Shown: positions 27,601 to 40,984 of the stretch, piece by piece
Layout of the letters: each line of letters begins with the position of its first letter
Numbering within the stretch: the stretch's first letter is position 1
Assembly (NCBI GenBank): GCA_958298945.1
Contig: OY282608.1
Span: 18,205,933 to 18,269,932 of the forward strand
Direction: 5' to 3'
Source: Atherix ibis
Taxonomy: Eukaryota; Arthropoda; Insecta; Diptera; Athericidae
Length of the DNA: 64,000 nt
Program-made: the position numbers and the translations under genes
The notes under the pieces: model-generated
Told to the model about the DNA's origin: nothing
Database searches by the model: none
Seen by the model: only the letters and a program-made list of their open reading frames with translations

Positions 27601-28774
27601 AACAAACCAACAAACCAACAAGCCAACAAACCAACAAACCAACAAACCAACAAACCAACAAACCAACAAACCAACAAACCAACAAGCCAATAAGCCAACA
27701 AGCCAACAAGCCAACAAACCAACAAACCAACAAACCAAAAAACCAAAAAACCAACAAACCAACAAACCAACAAACCAACAAACCAACAAACCAACAAACC
27801 AACAAACCAACAAACCAACAAGCCAACAAACGAACAAACCAACAAACTAACAAACCAACAAGCCAACAAACCAACAAACCAACAAGCCAACAAACCAACA
27901 AACCAACAAACTAACAAGCCAACAAACCAACAAACCAACAAGCCAACAAGCCAACAAACCAACAAACCAACAAGCCAACAAACCAACAAGCCAACAAACC
28001 AACAAACCAAGTAACCAAAAAGCCAACAAACTAACAAACCAACAAGTCAACAAGCCAACAAACCAACAAACCAACAAAGCAACAAGCCAACAAGCCAACA
28101 AACCAACAAACCAACAAGCCAACAAACCAACAAACCAACAAACCAACAAGCCAACAAACCAACAAACAAATAAACCAACAAACCAACAAACCAACAATCC
28201 AACAAACCAACAAACCAACAAACCAAAAAACCAACAAACCAACAAACCAACAAGCCAACAAGCCAACAAGCCAACAAACCAACAAACCAACAAGCCAACA
28301 AGCCAACAAACCAACAAACCAACTAGCCAACAAATCAACAAACCAACAAACCAACAAGCCAACAAACCAACAAACAAATAAACCAACAAACCAAAAAACC
28401 AACAAACCAACAAACCAACAAACCAACAAACCAACAAACCAACAAACCAACAAACCAACAAACCAACAAACCAACAAACCAACAAGCCAACAAGCCAACA
28501 AGCCAACAAACCAACAAACCAACAAACCAACAAACCAACAAACCAACAAGCCAACAAACCAACAAACCAACAAACCAACAAGCCAACAAACCAACAAGCA
28601 AACAAACTACCAAACCAACAAACCAAGTAACCAAAAAGACAATAAACTAACAACCCAACAAGCCAACAAGCCAACAAACCAACAAACCAACAAAGCAACA
28701 AGCCAAAAAGCCAACAAACCAACAAATAGAACAAGCCAACAAACCAACAAACCAACAAGCCAACAAGCCAACAA

Positions 28775-30604
28775 ACCAACAAGCCAACAAACCAACAAGC
28801 CAACAAGCCAACAAGCCAACAAACCAACAAGCCAACAAGCCAACAAGCCAACAAACCAATAAGCCAACAAGCCAACAAACCAACAAACCAACAAACCAAC
28901 AAGCCAACAAACCAATAAACCAAAAAACCAACAAACCAACAAACCAAGTAACCAAAAAGCCAACAAACTAACAAACCAACAAGCCAACAAACCAACAAAC
29001 CAACAAGCCAACAAGCCAACAAACCAACAAACCAACAAGCCAACAAACCAACAAACCAACAAACCAAAAAACCAACGAACCAACAAACCAACAAACCAAC
29101 AAACCAACAAACGAACAAGCCAACAAGCCAACAAACCAACAAACCAACAAACCAACAAGCCAACAAACCAACACGCCAACAAACCAACAAACCAACAAAC
29201 CAAGTAACCAAAAAGCCAACAAACCAACAAGCCAACAAACCAACAAACCAACAAGCCAACAAACCAACAAACCAACAAGCCAACAAACCAACAAGCCAAC
29301 AACAAACCAACAAACCAACAAACGAACAAGCCAACAAGCCAACAAACCAACAAACCAACAAACCAACAAGCCAACAAACCAACAAGCCAACAAACCAACA
29401 AACCAACAAACCAAGTAACCAAAAAGCCAACAAACCAACAAACCAACAAGCCAACAAGCCAACAAACCAACAAACCAACAAACCAACAAGCCAACAAACC
29501 AACAAACCAATAAACCAACAAACCAAGTAACCAAAAAGCCAACAAACTAACAAACCAACAAGTGAACAAGCCAACAAACCAACAAACCAACAAAGCAACA
29601 AGCCAACAAGCCAACAAACCAACAAACCAACAAGCCAACAAACCAACAAACCAACAAGCCAACAAGCCAACAAACCAACAAACCAACAAACCAACAAGCC
29701 AACAAACCAACAAACCAAAAAACCAACAAACCAACAAACCAACAAGCAAACAAGCCAAAAAACCGACAAACCAACAAGCCAACAAACCAACGAACTAAGT
29801 AACTAACGAGCCAACAAACCAACAAGCCAACAAGCCAACAAACCAACAAACCAACAAACCAACAAACCAACAAACCAACAAACCAACAAACCAATAAACC
29901 AAAAAACCAACAAACCAACAAAACAACAAGCCAACAAGCCAACAAGCCAACAAACCAACAAACCAACAAACCAACAAGCCAACAAACCAACAAACCAAAA
30001 AACCAACAAACCAACAAACCAACAAGCCAACAAGCCAACAAACCAACAAACCAACAAACAAACAAGCCAACAAACTAACAAGCCAACATACCAACAAACC
30101 AAATAACCAAAACGGCAACAAACTAACAAACCAACAAGCCAACAAGCCAACAAACCAACAAACCAACAAAGCAACAAGCCAACAAGCCAACAAACCAACA
30201 AACCAACAAGCCAGCAAACCAACAAACCAACAAACCAACAAACCAACAAACCAACAAACCAACAAACCAACAAACCAACAAACCAACAAACCAACAAATC
30301 AACAAACCAACAAACCAACAAACCAACAAGCCAACAAACCAACAAACCAAAAAACCAACAAACCAACAAACCAACAAGCCAACAAGCTAACAAACCAACA
30401 AACCAACAAGCCAACAAGCTAACAAACCAACAAGCCAACAAGCCAACAAACCAACAAACCAACAAACCAACAAACCAACAAACCAATAAACCAACAAACC
30501 AAAAAACCAACAAACAAACAAACCAACAAACCAACAAACCAACGAACCAACAAGCCAACAAACCAACAAACCAACAAACCAACAAACCAACAAGCCAACA
30601 AACC
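28775..30604 (+). repeat. 1835-bp tandem duplication, copy 1
   Basis: The offset is 1827 bp on the left (ccaacgaa 29077/30904, ccaacacg 29175/31002) and 1835 bp on the right (tgaacaag 29562/31397, ccaaataa-ccaaaacg region, ccaacgaa 30544/32379), so copy 2 gained one octamer near 31.19 kb. A triplet slip, gccaacaacaaacc, at about 29.30 kb is shared at about 31.13 kb. It makes the period not a multiple of 8. Confidence 0.85.
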
Positions 30605-32440
30605 AACAAGCCAACAAACCAACAAGCCAACAAGCCAACAAGCCAACAAACCAACAAGCCAACAAGCCAACAAGCCAACAAACCAACAAGCCAACAAACC
30701 AACAAACCAACAAACCAACAAACCAACAAGCCAACAAACCAATAAACCAAAAAACCAACAAACCAACAAACCAAGTAACCAAAAAGCCAACAAACTAACA
30801 AACCAACAAGCCAACAAACCAACAAACCAACAAGCCAACAAGCCAACAAACCAACAAACCAACAAGCCAACAAACCAACAAACCAACAAACCAAAAAACC
30901 AACGAACCAACAAACCAACAAACCAACAAACCAACAAACGAACAAGCCAACAAGCCAACAAACCAACAAACCAACAAACCAACAAGCCAACAAACCAACA
31001 CGCCAACAAACCAACAAACCAACAAACCAAGTAACCAAAAAGCCAACAAACCAACAAGCCAACAAACCAACAAACCAACAAGCCAACAAACCAACAAACC
31101 AACAAGCCAACAAACCAACAAGCCAACAACAAACCAACAAACCAACAAACGAACAAGCCAACAAGCCAACAAACCAACAAACCAACAAACCAACAAACCA
31201 ACAAGCCAACAAACCAACAAGCCAACAAACCAACAAACCAACAAACCAAGTAACCAAAAAGCCAACAAACCAACAAACCAACAAGCCAACAAGCCAACAA
31301 ACCAACAAACCAACAAACCAACAAGCCAACAAACCAACAAACCAATAAACCAACAAACCAAGTAACCAAAAAGCCAACAAACTAACAAACCAACAAGTGA
31401 ACAAGCCAACAAACCAACAAACCAACAAAGCAACAAGCCAACAAGCCAACAAACCAACAAACCAACAAGCCAACAAACCAACAAACCAACAAGCCAACAA
31501 GCCAACAAACCAACAAACCAACAAACCAACAAGCCAACAAACCAACAAACCAAAAAACCAACAAACCAACAAACCAACAAGCAAACAAGCCAAAAAACCG
31601 ACAAACCAACAAGCCAACAAACCAACGAACTAAGTAACTAACGAGCCAACAAACCAACAAGCCAACAAGCCAACAAACCAACAAACCAACAAACCAACAA
31701 ACCAACAAACCAACAAACCAACAAACCAATAAACCAAAAAACCAACAAACCAACAAACCAACAAAACAACAAGCCAACAAGCCAACAAGCCAACAAACCA
31801 ACAAACCAACAAACCAACAAGCCAACAAACCAACAAACCAAAAAACCAACAAACCAACAAACCAACAAGCCAACAAACCAACAAACCAACAAACAAACAA
31901 GCCAACAAACTAACAAGCCAACAAACCAACAAACCAAATAACCAAAACGGCAACAAACTAACAAACCAACAAGCCAACAAGCCAACAAACCAACAAACCA
32001 ACAAAGCAACAAGCCAACAAGCCAACAAACCAACAAACCAACAAGCCAGCAAACCAACAAACCAACAAACCAACAAACCAACAAACCAACAAACCAACAA
32101 ACCAACAAACCAACAAACCAACAAACCAACAAATCAACAAACCAACAAACCAACAAACCAACAAGCCAACAAACCAACAAACCAAAAAACCAACAAACCA
32201 ACAAACCAACAAGCCAACAAGCTAACAAACCAACAAACCAACAAGCCAACAAGCTAACAAACCAACAAGCCAACAAGCCAACAAACCAACAAACCAACAA
32301 ACCAACAAACCAACAAACCAATAAACCAACAAACCAAAAAACCAACAAACAAACAAACCAACAAACCAACAAACCAACGAACCAACAAGCCAACAAACCA
32401 ACAAACCAACAAACCAACAAACCAACAAGCCAACAAACCA
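30605..32440 (+). repeat. 1835-bp tandem duplication, copy 2
   Basis: Starts where copy 1 stops. At the right end copy 1 continues ccaacaag at about 30610 while this copy reaches ccaacacg at 32445, which marks the breakpoint. Confidence 0.85.
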
Positions 32441-32660
32441 ACACGCCAACAAACCAACAAACCAACAAACCAAGTAACCAAAAAGCCAACAAACTAACAA
32501 ACCAATAAGCCAAAAAGCCAACAAACCAACAAACCAACAAACCAACAAACCAACAAACCAACAGGCCAACAAACCAACATGCCAACAAACCAACAAACCA
32601 ACAAACCAAGTAACCAAAAAGCCAACAAACTAACAAACCAATAAGCCAAAAAGCCAACAA
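32370..32660 (+). repeat. Short higher-order repeat with ccaacatg variant (136 bp)
   Basis: ccaacacg has its g at 32445. The next copy has ccaacatg with g at 32581, 136 bp on, a c-to-t change at the CpG. A ccaacagg unit lies just before it. This copy is five octamers shorter than the 176-bp form. Confidence 0.75.
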
Positions 32661-32989
32661 ACCAACAAACCAACAAAGCAACAAGCCAACAAGCCAACAA
32701 ACCAACGAACCAACAAGCCAACAAACCAACAAACCAACAAGCCAACAAGCCAACAAACCAACAAACCAACAAACCAACAAGCCAACAAACCAACAAACCA
32801 ACAAGACAACAAACCAACAAACCAACAAGCCAACAAACCAACAAACCAACAAACCAAAAAAACCAACAAACTAACAAACCAACAAACCAACAAACCAACA
32901 AACGAACAAGCCAACAAGCCAACAAACCAACAAACTAACAAACCAACAAGCCAACAAACCAACAAACGAACAAGCCAACAAGCCAACAA

Positions 32990-34264
32990 ACCAACAAACC
33001 AACAAACCAACAAACCAACAAACGAACAAGCCAACAAGCCAACAAACCAACAAACCAACAAAGCAACAAGCCAACAAGCCAACAAGCCAACAAACCAACA
33101 AACCAACAAGCCAACAAACCAACAAACCAACAAGCCAACAAGCCAACAAACCAACAAACCAACAAACCAACAAGCCAACAAACCAACAAACCAAAAAACC
33201 AACAAACCAACAAACCAACAAGCAAACAAGCCAAAAAAACCGACAAACCAACAAGCCAACAAACCAACAAACTAAGTAACTAACGAGCCAACAAACCATC
33301 AAGCCAACAACCCAACAAACCAACAAACCAACAAACCAACAAACCAACAAACCAACAAACCAACAAACCAACAAACCAACAAACCAACAAACCAATAAAC
33401 CAAAAAACCAACAAACCAACAAACCAACAAACCAACAAACCAACAAACCAACAAACCAACAAGCCAACAAGCCAACAAACCAACAAACCAACAAACAAAC
33501 TAACAAGCCAACAAACCAACAAACCAAATAACCAAAAAGGCAACAAACCAACAAACCAACAAGCCAACAAGCCAACAAACCAACAAACCAACAAAGCAAC
33601 AAGCCAACAAGCCAACAAACCAACAAACCAACAAACCAACAAACCAACAAACCAACAAACCAACAAACCAACAAACCAACAAACCAACAAACCAACAAAC
33701 CAACAAACCAACAAGCCAACAAACCAACAAACCAAAAAACCAACAAACCAACAAACCAACAAGCTAACAAGCCAACAAACCAACAAGCCAACAAACCAAC
33801 AAACTAAGTAACCAACAAGCCAACAAACCAACAAACCAACAAGCCAACAAGCCAACAAGCCAACAAACCAACAAACCAACAAACCAACAAACCAACAAAC
33901 CAAAAAACCAACAAACCAACAAACCAACAAACCGACAAACCAACAAACCAACAAGCCAACAAGCCAACAAACCACCAAACCAAAAAACCAACAAGCCAAC
34001 AAACCAACAAGCCAACAAACCAACAAACCAAGTAACCAAAAAGCCAACAAACTAACAAACCAACAAAGCAACAAACCAACAAACCAACCACCCAACAAAC
34101 TAACAAACCAACAAACCAACAAGCCAACAAGCCAACAAACCAACAAACCAACAAACCAAAAAACCAAAAAACCAACAAACCAACAAACCAACAAACCAAC
34201 AAACCAACAAACCAACAAACCAACAAACCAACAAACCAACAAACCAACAAACCAACAAACCAAC
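32990..34264 (+). repeat. 1269/1277-bp tandem duplication, copy 1
   Basis: Shared markers: cgaacaag (33024/34301), the 9-mer with ccgacaaa (33242/34519), ccatcaag (33299/34576) and ccaataaa (33396/34665). The offset changes from 1277 to 1269, one octamer lost in copy 2. A ccaccaaa at about 33971 is ccaacaaa in copy 2. Confidence 0.83.
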
Positions 34265-35535
34265 AAACCAACAAACCAACAAACCAACAAACCAACAAAC
34301 GAACAAGCCAACAAGCCAACAAACCAACAAACCAACAAAGCAACAAGCCAACAAGCCAACAAGCCAACAAACCAACAAACCAACAAGCCAACAAACCAAC
34401 AAACCAACAAGCCAACAAGCCAACAAACCAACAAACCAACAAACCAACAAGCCAACAAACCAACAAACCAAAAAACCAACAAACCAACAAACCAACAAGC
34501 AAACAAGCCAAAAAAACCGACAAACCAACAAGCCAACAAACCAACAAACTAAGTAACTAACGAGCCAACAAACCATCAAGCCAACAACCCAACAAACCAA
34601 CAAACCAACAAACCAACAAACCAACAAACCAACAAACCAACAAACCAACAAACCAACAAACCAATAAACCAAAAAACCTACAAACCAACAAACCAACAAA
34701 CCAACAAACCAACAAACCAACAAACCAACAAGCCAACAAGCCAACAAACCAACAAACCAACAAACAAACTAACAAGCCAACAAACCAACAAACCAAATAA
34801 CCAAAAAGGCAACAAACCAACAAACCAACAAGCCAACAAGCCAACAAACCAACAAACCAACAAAGCAACAAGCCAACAAGCCAACAAACCAACAAACCAA
34901 CAAACCAACAAACCAACAAACCAACAAACCAACAAACCAACAAACCAACAAACCAACAAACCAACAAACCAACAAACCAACAAGCCAACAAACCAACAAA
35001 CCAAAAAACCAACAAACCAACAAACCAACAAGCTAACAAGCCAACAAATCAACAAGCCAACAAACCAACAAACTAAGTAACCAACAAGCCAACAAACCAA
35101 CAAACCAACAAGCCCACAAGCCAACAAGCCAACAAACCAACAAACCAACAAACCAACAAACCAACAAACCAACAAACCAAAAAACCAACAAACCAACAAA
35201 CCAACATACCGACAAACCAACAAACCAACAAGCCAACAAGCCAACAAACCAACAAACCAAAAAACCAACAAGCCAACAAACCAACAAGCCAACAAACCAA
35301 CAAACCAAGTAACCAAAAAGCCAACAAACTAACAAACCAACAAAGCAACAAACCAACAAACCAACCAACCAACAAACTAACAAACCAACAAACCAACAAG
35401 CCAACAAGCCAACAAACCAACAAACCAACAAACCAAAAAACCAAAAAACCAACAAACCAACAAACCAACAAACCAACAAACCAACAAACCAACAAACCAA
35501 CAAACCAACAAACCAACAAGCCAACAAACCAACAA
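34265..35535 (+). repeat. 1269/1277-bp tandem duplication, copy 2
   Basis: Direct continuation of copy 1. Private changes include ccaacaag-cccacaag near 35112 and ccaacata-ccgacaaa near 35207. A third, shorter relative of its ccaaaaaa-ccaaaaaa string lies near 36255, followed by ccattaaa. Confidence 0.82.
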
Positions 35536-36374
35536 ACCAACAAACTAACAAACCAACAAGCCAACAAACTAACAAACAAACTAGCCAACAGACTAACAAG
35601 CCAACAAACCAACAAACCAAATAACCAAAAAGGCAACAAACTAACAAACCAACAAGCCAACAAGCCAACAAACCAACAAACCAACAAAGCAACAAGCCAA
35701 CAAGCCAACAAACCAACAAACCAACAAACCAACAAACCAACAAACCAACAAACCAACAAACCAACAAACCAACAAACCAACAAACCAACAAACCAACAAG
35801 CCAACAAACCAACAAACCAAAAAACCAACAAACCAACAAACCAACAAGCTAACAAGCCAACAAACCAACAAGCCAACAAACCAACAAACTAAGTAACCAA
35901 CAAGCCAACAAACCAACAAACCAACAAGCCAACAAGCCAACAAACCAACAAACCAACAAACCAACAAACCAACAAACCAACAAACCAACAAACCAAAAAA
36001 CCAACAAACCAACAAACCAACAAACCAACAAACCGACAAACCAACAAAACAACAAGCCAACAAGCCAACAAACCAACAAACCAAAAAACCAACAAGCCAA
36101 CAAACCAACAAGCCAACAAACCAACAAACCAAGTAACCAAAAAGCCAACAAACTAACAAACCAACAAAGCAACAAACCAACAAACCAACAAACCAACAAA
36201 CTAACAAACCAACAAACCAACAAGCCAACAAGCCAACAAACCAACAAACCAACAAACCAAAAAACCAAAAAACCATTAAACCAACAAACCAACAAGCCAA
36301 CAAACCAACAAGCCAACAAACCAACAAACCAAGTAACCAAAAAGCCAACAAACTAACAAACCAACAAAGCAACA

Positions 36375-39300
36375 AACCAACAAACCAACAAACCAACAAA
36401 CCAACAAACCAACAAACCAACAAGCCAACAAACCAACAAACCAACAAGCCAACAAGCCAACAAACCAACAAACCAACAAGCCAACAAACGAACAAGCCAA
36501 CAAACCAACAAAGCAACAAACCAAGTAACCAAAAAGCCAACAAACTAACAAACCAACAAGTCAACAAGCCAACAAACCAACAAACCAACAAAGCAACAAG
36601 CCAACAAGCCAACAAACCAACAAACCAACAAGCCAACAAACCAACAAACCAACAAACCAACAAGCCAACAAACCAACAAACAAATAAACCAACAAACCAA
36701 CAAACCAACAAACCAACAAACCAACAAACCAACAAACCAAAAAACCAACAAACCAACAAACCAACAAGCCAACAAGCCAACAAACCAACAAACCAACAAG
36801 CCAACAAGCCAACAAACCAACAAACCAACAAGCCTACAAATCAACAAACCAACAAACCAACAAGCCAACAAACCAACAAACAAATAAACCAACAAACCAA
36901 AAAACCAACAAACCAACAAACCAACAAACCAACAAACCAACAAACCAACAAACCAACAAACCAACAAACCAACAAACCAACAAGCTAACAAGCCAACAAA
37001 CCAACAAACCAACAAACCAACAAACCAACAAACCAACAAACCAACAAACCAGCAAGCCAACAAACCAACAAACCAACAAGCCAACAAGCCAACAAACCAA
37101 CAAACCAACAAACCAACAAGCCAACAAACCAAAAAACCAAAAAACCAACAAACCAACAAACCAACAAGCAAACAAGCCAAAAAACCGACAAACCAACAAG
37201 CCAACAAACCAACAAACTAAGTAACTAACGAGCCAACAAACCAACAAGCCAACAAGCCAACAAACCAACAAACCAACAAACTAACAAACCAACAAACCAA
37301 CAAACCAACAAGCCAACAAACCAACAAACCAACAAGCCAACAAACCAACAAACCAACAAGCCAACAAACCAACAAGCCAACAAACCAACAAACCAACAAA
37401 CCAAAAAAACCAACAAACTAACAAACCAACAAACCAACAAACCAACAAACAAACAAGCCAACAAGCCAACAAACCAACAAACTAACAAACCAACAAGCCA
37501 ACAAACCAACAAACGAACAAGCCAACAAGCCAACAAACCAACAAACCAACAAACCAACAAACCAACAAACGAACAAGCCAACAAGCCAACAAACCAACAA
37601 ACCAACAAAGCAACAAGCCAACAAGCCAACAAGCCAACAAACCAACAAACCAACAAGCCAACAAACCAACAAACCAACAAGCCAACAAGCCAACAAACCA
37701 ACAAACCAACAAACCAACAAGCCAACAAACCAACAAACCAAAAAACCAACAAACCAACAAACCAACAAGCAAACAAGCCAAAAAAACCGACAAACCAACA
37801 AGCCAACAAACCAACAAACTAAGTAACTAACGAGCCAACAAACCATCAAGCCAACAAGCCAACAAACCAACAAACCAACAAACCAACAAACCAACAAACC
37901 AACAAACCAACAAGCCAACAAACCAACAAACCAAAAAACCAACAAACCAACAAACCAACAAGCCAACAAGCTAACAAACCAACAAACCAACAAACCAACA
38001 AGCCAACAAGCCACCAAACCAACAAACCAACAAACCAACAAACCAACAAACCAACAAACCAACAAACCAAAAAACCAACAAACCAACAAATCAACAAACC
38101 AACAAACCAACAAACCAACAAACCAACAAGCCAACAAGCCAACAAACAAACAAACCAAGAAACCAACAAGCCAACAAACCAACAAGCCAACAAACCAACA
38201 AACCAAGCACCCAAAAAGCCAACAAACTAACAAACCAACAAGCCAACAAGCCAACAAACCAACAAACCAACAAAGCAACAAGCCAACAAGCCAACAAACC
38301 AACAAACCAACAAGCCAACAAACCAACAAACCAACAAACCAACAAACCAACAAACCAACAAACCAACAAACCAACAAACCAACAAGCCAACAAGCCAACA
38401 AGCCAACAAGCCAACAAACCAACAAACCAACAAACCAACAAACCAACAAGCCAACAAACCAACAAACCAACAAGCCAACAAACCAACAAACCAACAAGCC
38501 AACAAACCAACAAGCCAACAAACCAACAAACCATAAAAACCAACAAACTAACAAACCAACAAACCAACAAACGAACAAGCATACAAGCCAACAAACTAAC
38601 AAGCCAACTAACCAACAAGCCAACAAACCAACAAACGAACAAGCCAACAAGCCAACAAACCAACAAACCAACAAACCAACAAACCAACAAACCAACAAAC
38701 GAACAAGCCAACAAGCCAACAAACCAACAAACCAACAAACCAACAAACCAACAAACCAACAAACGAACAAGCCAACAAGCCAACAAACCAACAAACCAAC
38801 AAACCAACAAGCCAACAAACCAACAAGCCAACAAACCAACAAACCAACAAACCAAGTAACCAAAAAGCCAACAAACCAACAAACCAACAAGCCAACAAGC
38901 CAACAAACCAACAAACCAACAAACCAACAAGCCAACAAACCAACAAACCAACAAGCCAACAAACCAACAAACCAACAAACCAACAAACCAATAAACCAAC
39001 AAACCAAGTAACCAAAAAGCCAACAAACTAACAAACCAACAAGTGAACAAGCCAACAAACCAACAAACCAACAAAGCAACAAGCCAACAAGCCAACAAAC
39101 CAACAAACCAACAAGCCAACAAACCAACAAACCAACAAGCCAACAAGCCAACAAACCAACAAACCAACAAACCAACAAGCCAACAAGTCAACAAACCAAC
39201 AAACCAACAAAGCAACAAGCCAACAAGCCAACAAACCAACAAGCAAACAAGCCAAAAAACCGGCAAACCAACAAGCCAACAAACCAACAAACTAAGTAAC

Positions 39301-40984
39301 TAACGAGCCAACAAACCAACAAACCAACAAACCAACAAACCAACAAACCAATAAACCAAAAAACCAACAAACCAACAAACCAACAAAACAACAAGCCAAC
39401 AAGCCAACAAGCCAACAAACCAACAAACCAACAAACCAACAAGCCAACAAACCAACAAACCAAAAAACCAACAAACCAACAAACCAACAAGCCAACAAGC
39501 CAACAAACCAACAAACCAACAAACAAACAAGCCAACAAACTAACAAGCCAACAAACCAACAAACCAAATAACCAAAACGGCAACAAACTAACAAACCAAC
39601 AAGCCAACAAGCCAACAAACCAACAAACCAACAAAGCAACAAGCCAACAAGCCAACAAACCAACAAACCAACAAGCCAGCAAACCAACAAACCAACAAAC
39701 CAACAAACCAACAAACCAACAAACCAACAAACCAACAAACCAACAAATCAACAAACCAACAAACCAACAAACCAACAAGCCAACAAACCAACAAACCAAA
39801 AAACCAACAAACCAACAAACCAACAAGCCAACAAGCTAACAAACAACAAACCAACAAGCCAACAAGCTAACAAACCAACAAGCCAACAAGCCAACAAACC
39901 AACAAACCAACAAACCAACAAACCAACAAACCAATAAACCAACAAACCAAAAAACCAACAAACCAACAAACCAACAAACCAACAAACCAACGAACCAACA
40001 AGCCAACAAACCAACAAACCAACAAACCAACAAACCAACAAGCCAACAAACCAACACGCCAACAAACCAACAAACCAACAAACCAAGTAACCAAAAAGCC
40101 AACAAACTAACAAACCAATAAGCCAAAAAGCCAACAAACCAACAAACCAACAAACCAACAAACCAACGAACCAACAAGCCAACAAACCAACAAACCAACA
40201 AACCAACAAACCAACAAGCCAACAAACCAACACGCCAACAAACCAACAAACCAACAAACCAAGTAACCAAAAAGCCAACAAACTAACAAACCAATAAGCC
40301 AAAAAGCCAACAAACCAACAAACCAACAAAGCAACAAGCCAACAAGCCAACAAACCAACGAACCAACAAGCCAACAAACCAACAAACCAACAAGCCAACA
40401 AGCCAACAAACCAACAAACCAACAAACCAACAAGCCAACAAACCAACAAACCAACAAGCCAACAAACCAACAAACCAACAAGCCAACAAACCAACAAGCC
40501 AACAAACCAACAAACCAACAAACCAAAAAAACCAACAAACTAACAAACCAACAAACCAACAAACCAACAAACGAACAAGCCAACAAGCCAACAAACCAAC
40601 AAACTAACAAACCAACAAGCCAACAAACCAACAAACGAACAAGCCAACAAGCCAACAAACCAACAAACCAACAAACCAACAAACCAACAAACGAACAAGA
40701 CAACAAGCCAACAAACCAACAAACCAACAAAGCAACAAGCCAACAAGCCAACAAACCAACAAGCCAACAAACCAACAAACCAACAAGCCAACAAACTAAG
40801 TAACTAACGAGCCAACAAACCATCAAGCCAACAAGCCAACAAACCAACAAACCAACAAACCAACAAACCAACAAACCAACAAACCAACAAACCAACAAGC
40901 CAACAAACCAACAAACCAAAAAACCAACAAACCAACAAACCAACAAGCCAACAAGCTAACAAACCAACAAACCAACAAGCCAAC
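36375..40984 (+). repeat. 4.6-4.8 kb tandem duplication, copy 1
   Basis: The offset rises stepwise: 4611 bp near 36.5 kb, 4619 near 37-37.8 kb, 4682-4690 near 38.2-39.6 kb, 4698 near 39.8-40.6 kb, then about 4.83 kb at the ctaagtaactaacgag string near 40.8 kb. Copy 2 therefore gained octamer blocks, or copy 1 lost them, at several separate places. A private unit ccataaaa with phase shift lies near 38532, and a ccaacaagcatacaag string near 38576. Confidence 0.8.
39960..40320 (+). repeat. Short higher-order repeat, two copies (176 bp), 4.7-kb block copy 1
   Basis: ccaacacg has its g at 40058 and 40234. The equivalent pair in the next 4.7-kb copy is at 44756 and 44932, also 176 bp apart, an offset of 4698 bp. 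Confidence 0.8.

Noticed and set aside
27847..29790. Very long minus-strand open frame (647 codons), with others of 605 (29803-31620) and 586 (37418-39178) codons
   Set aside because: The translation is only LLVCWFVG-type repeats. The same reading is open in all three frames, start codons are mostly TTG/CTG/GTG, and indels do not close it. It is a consequence of the 8-bp period.
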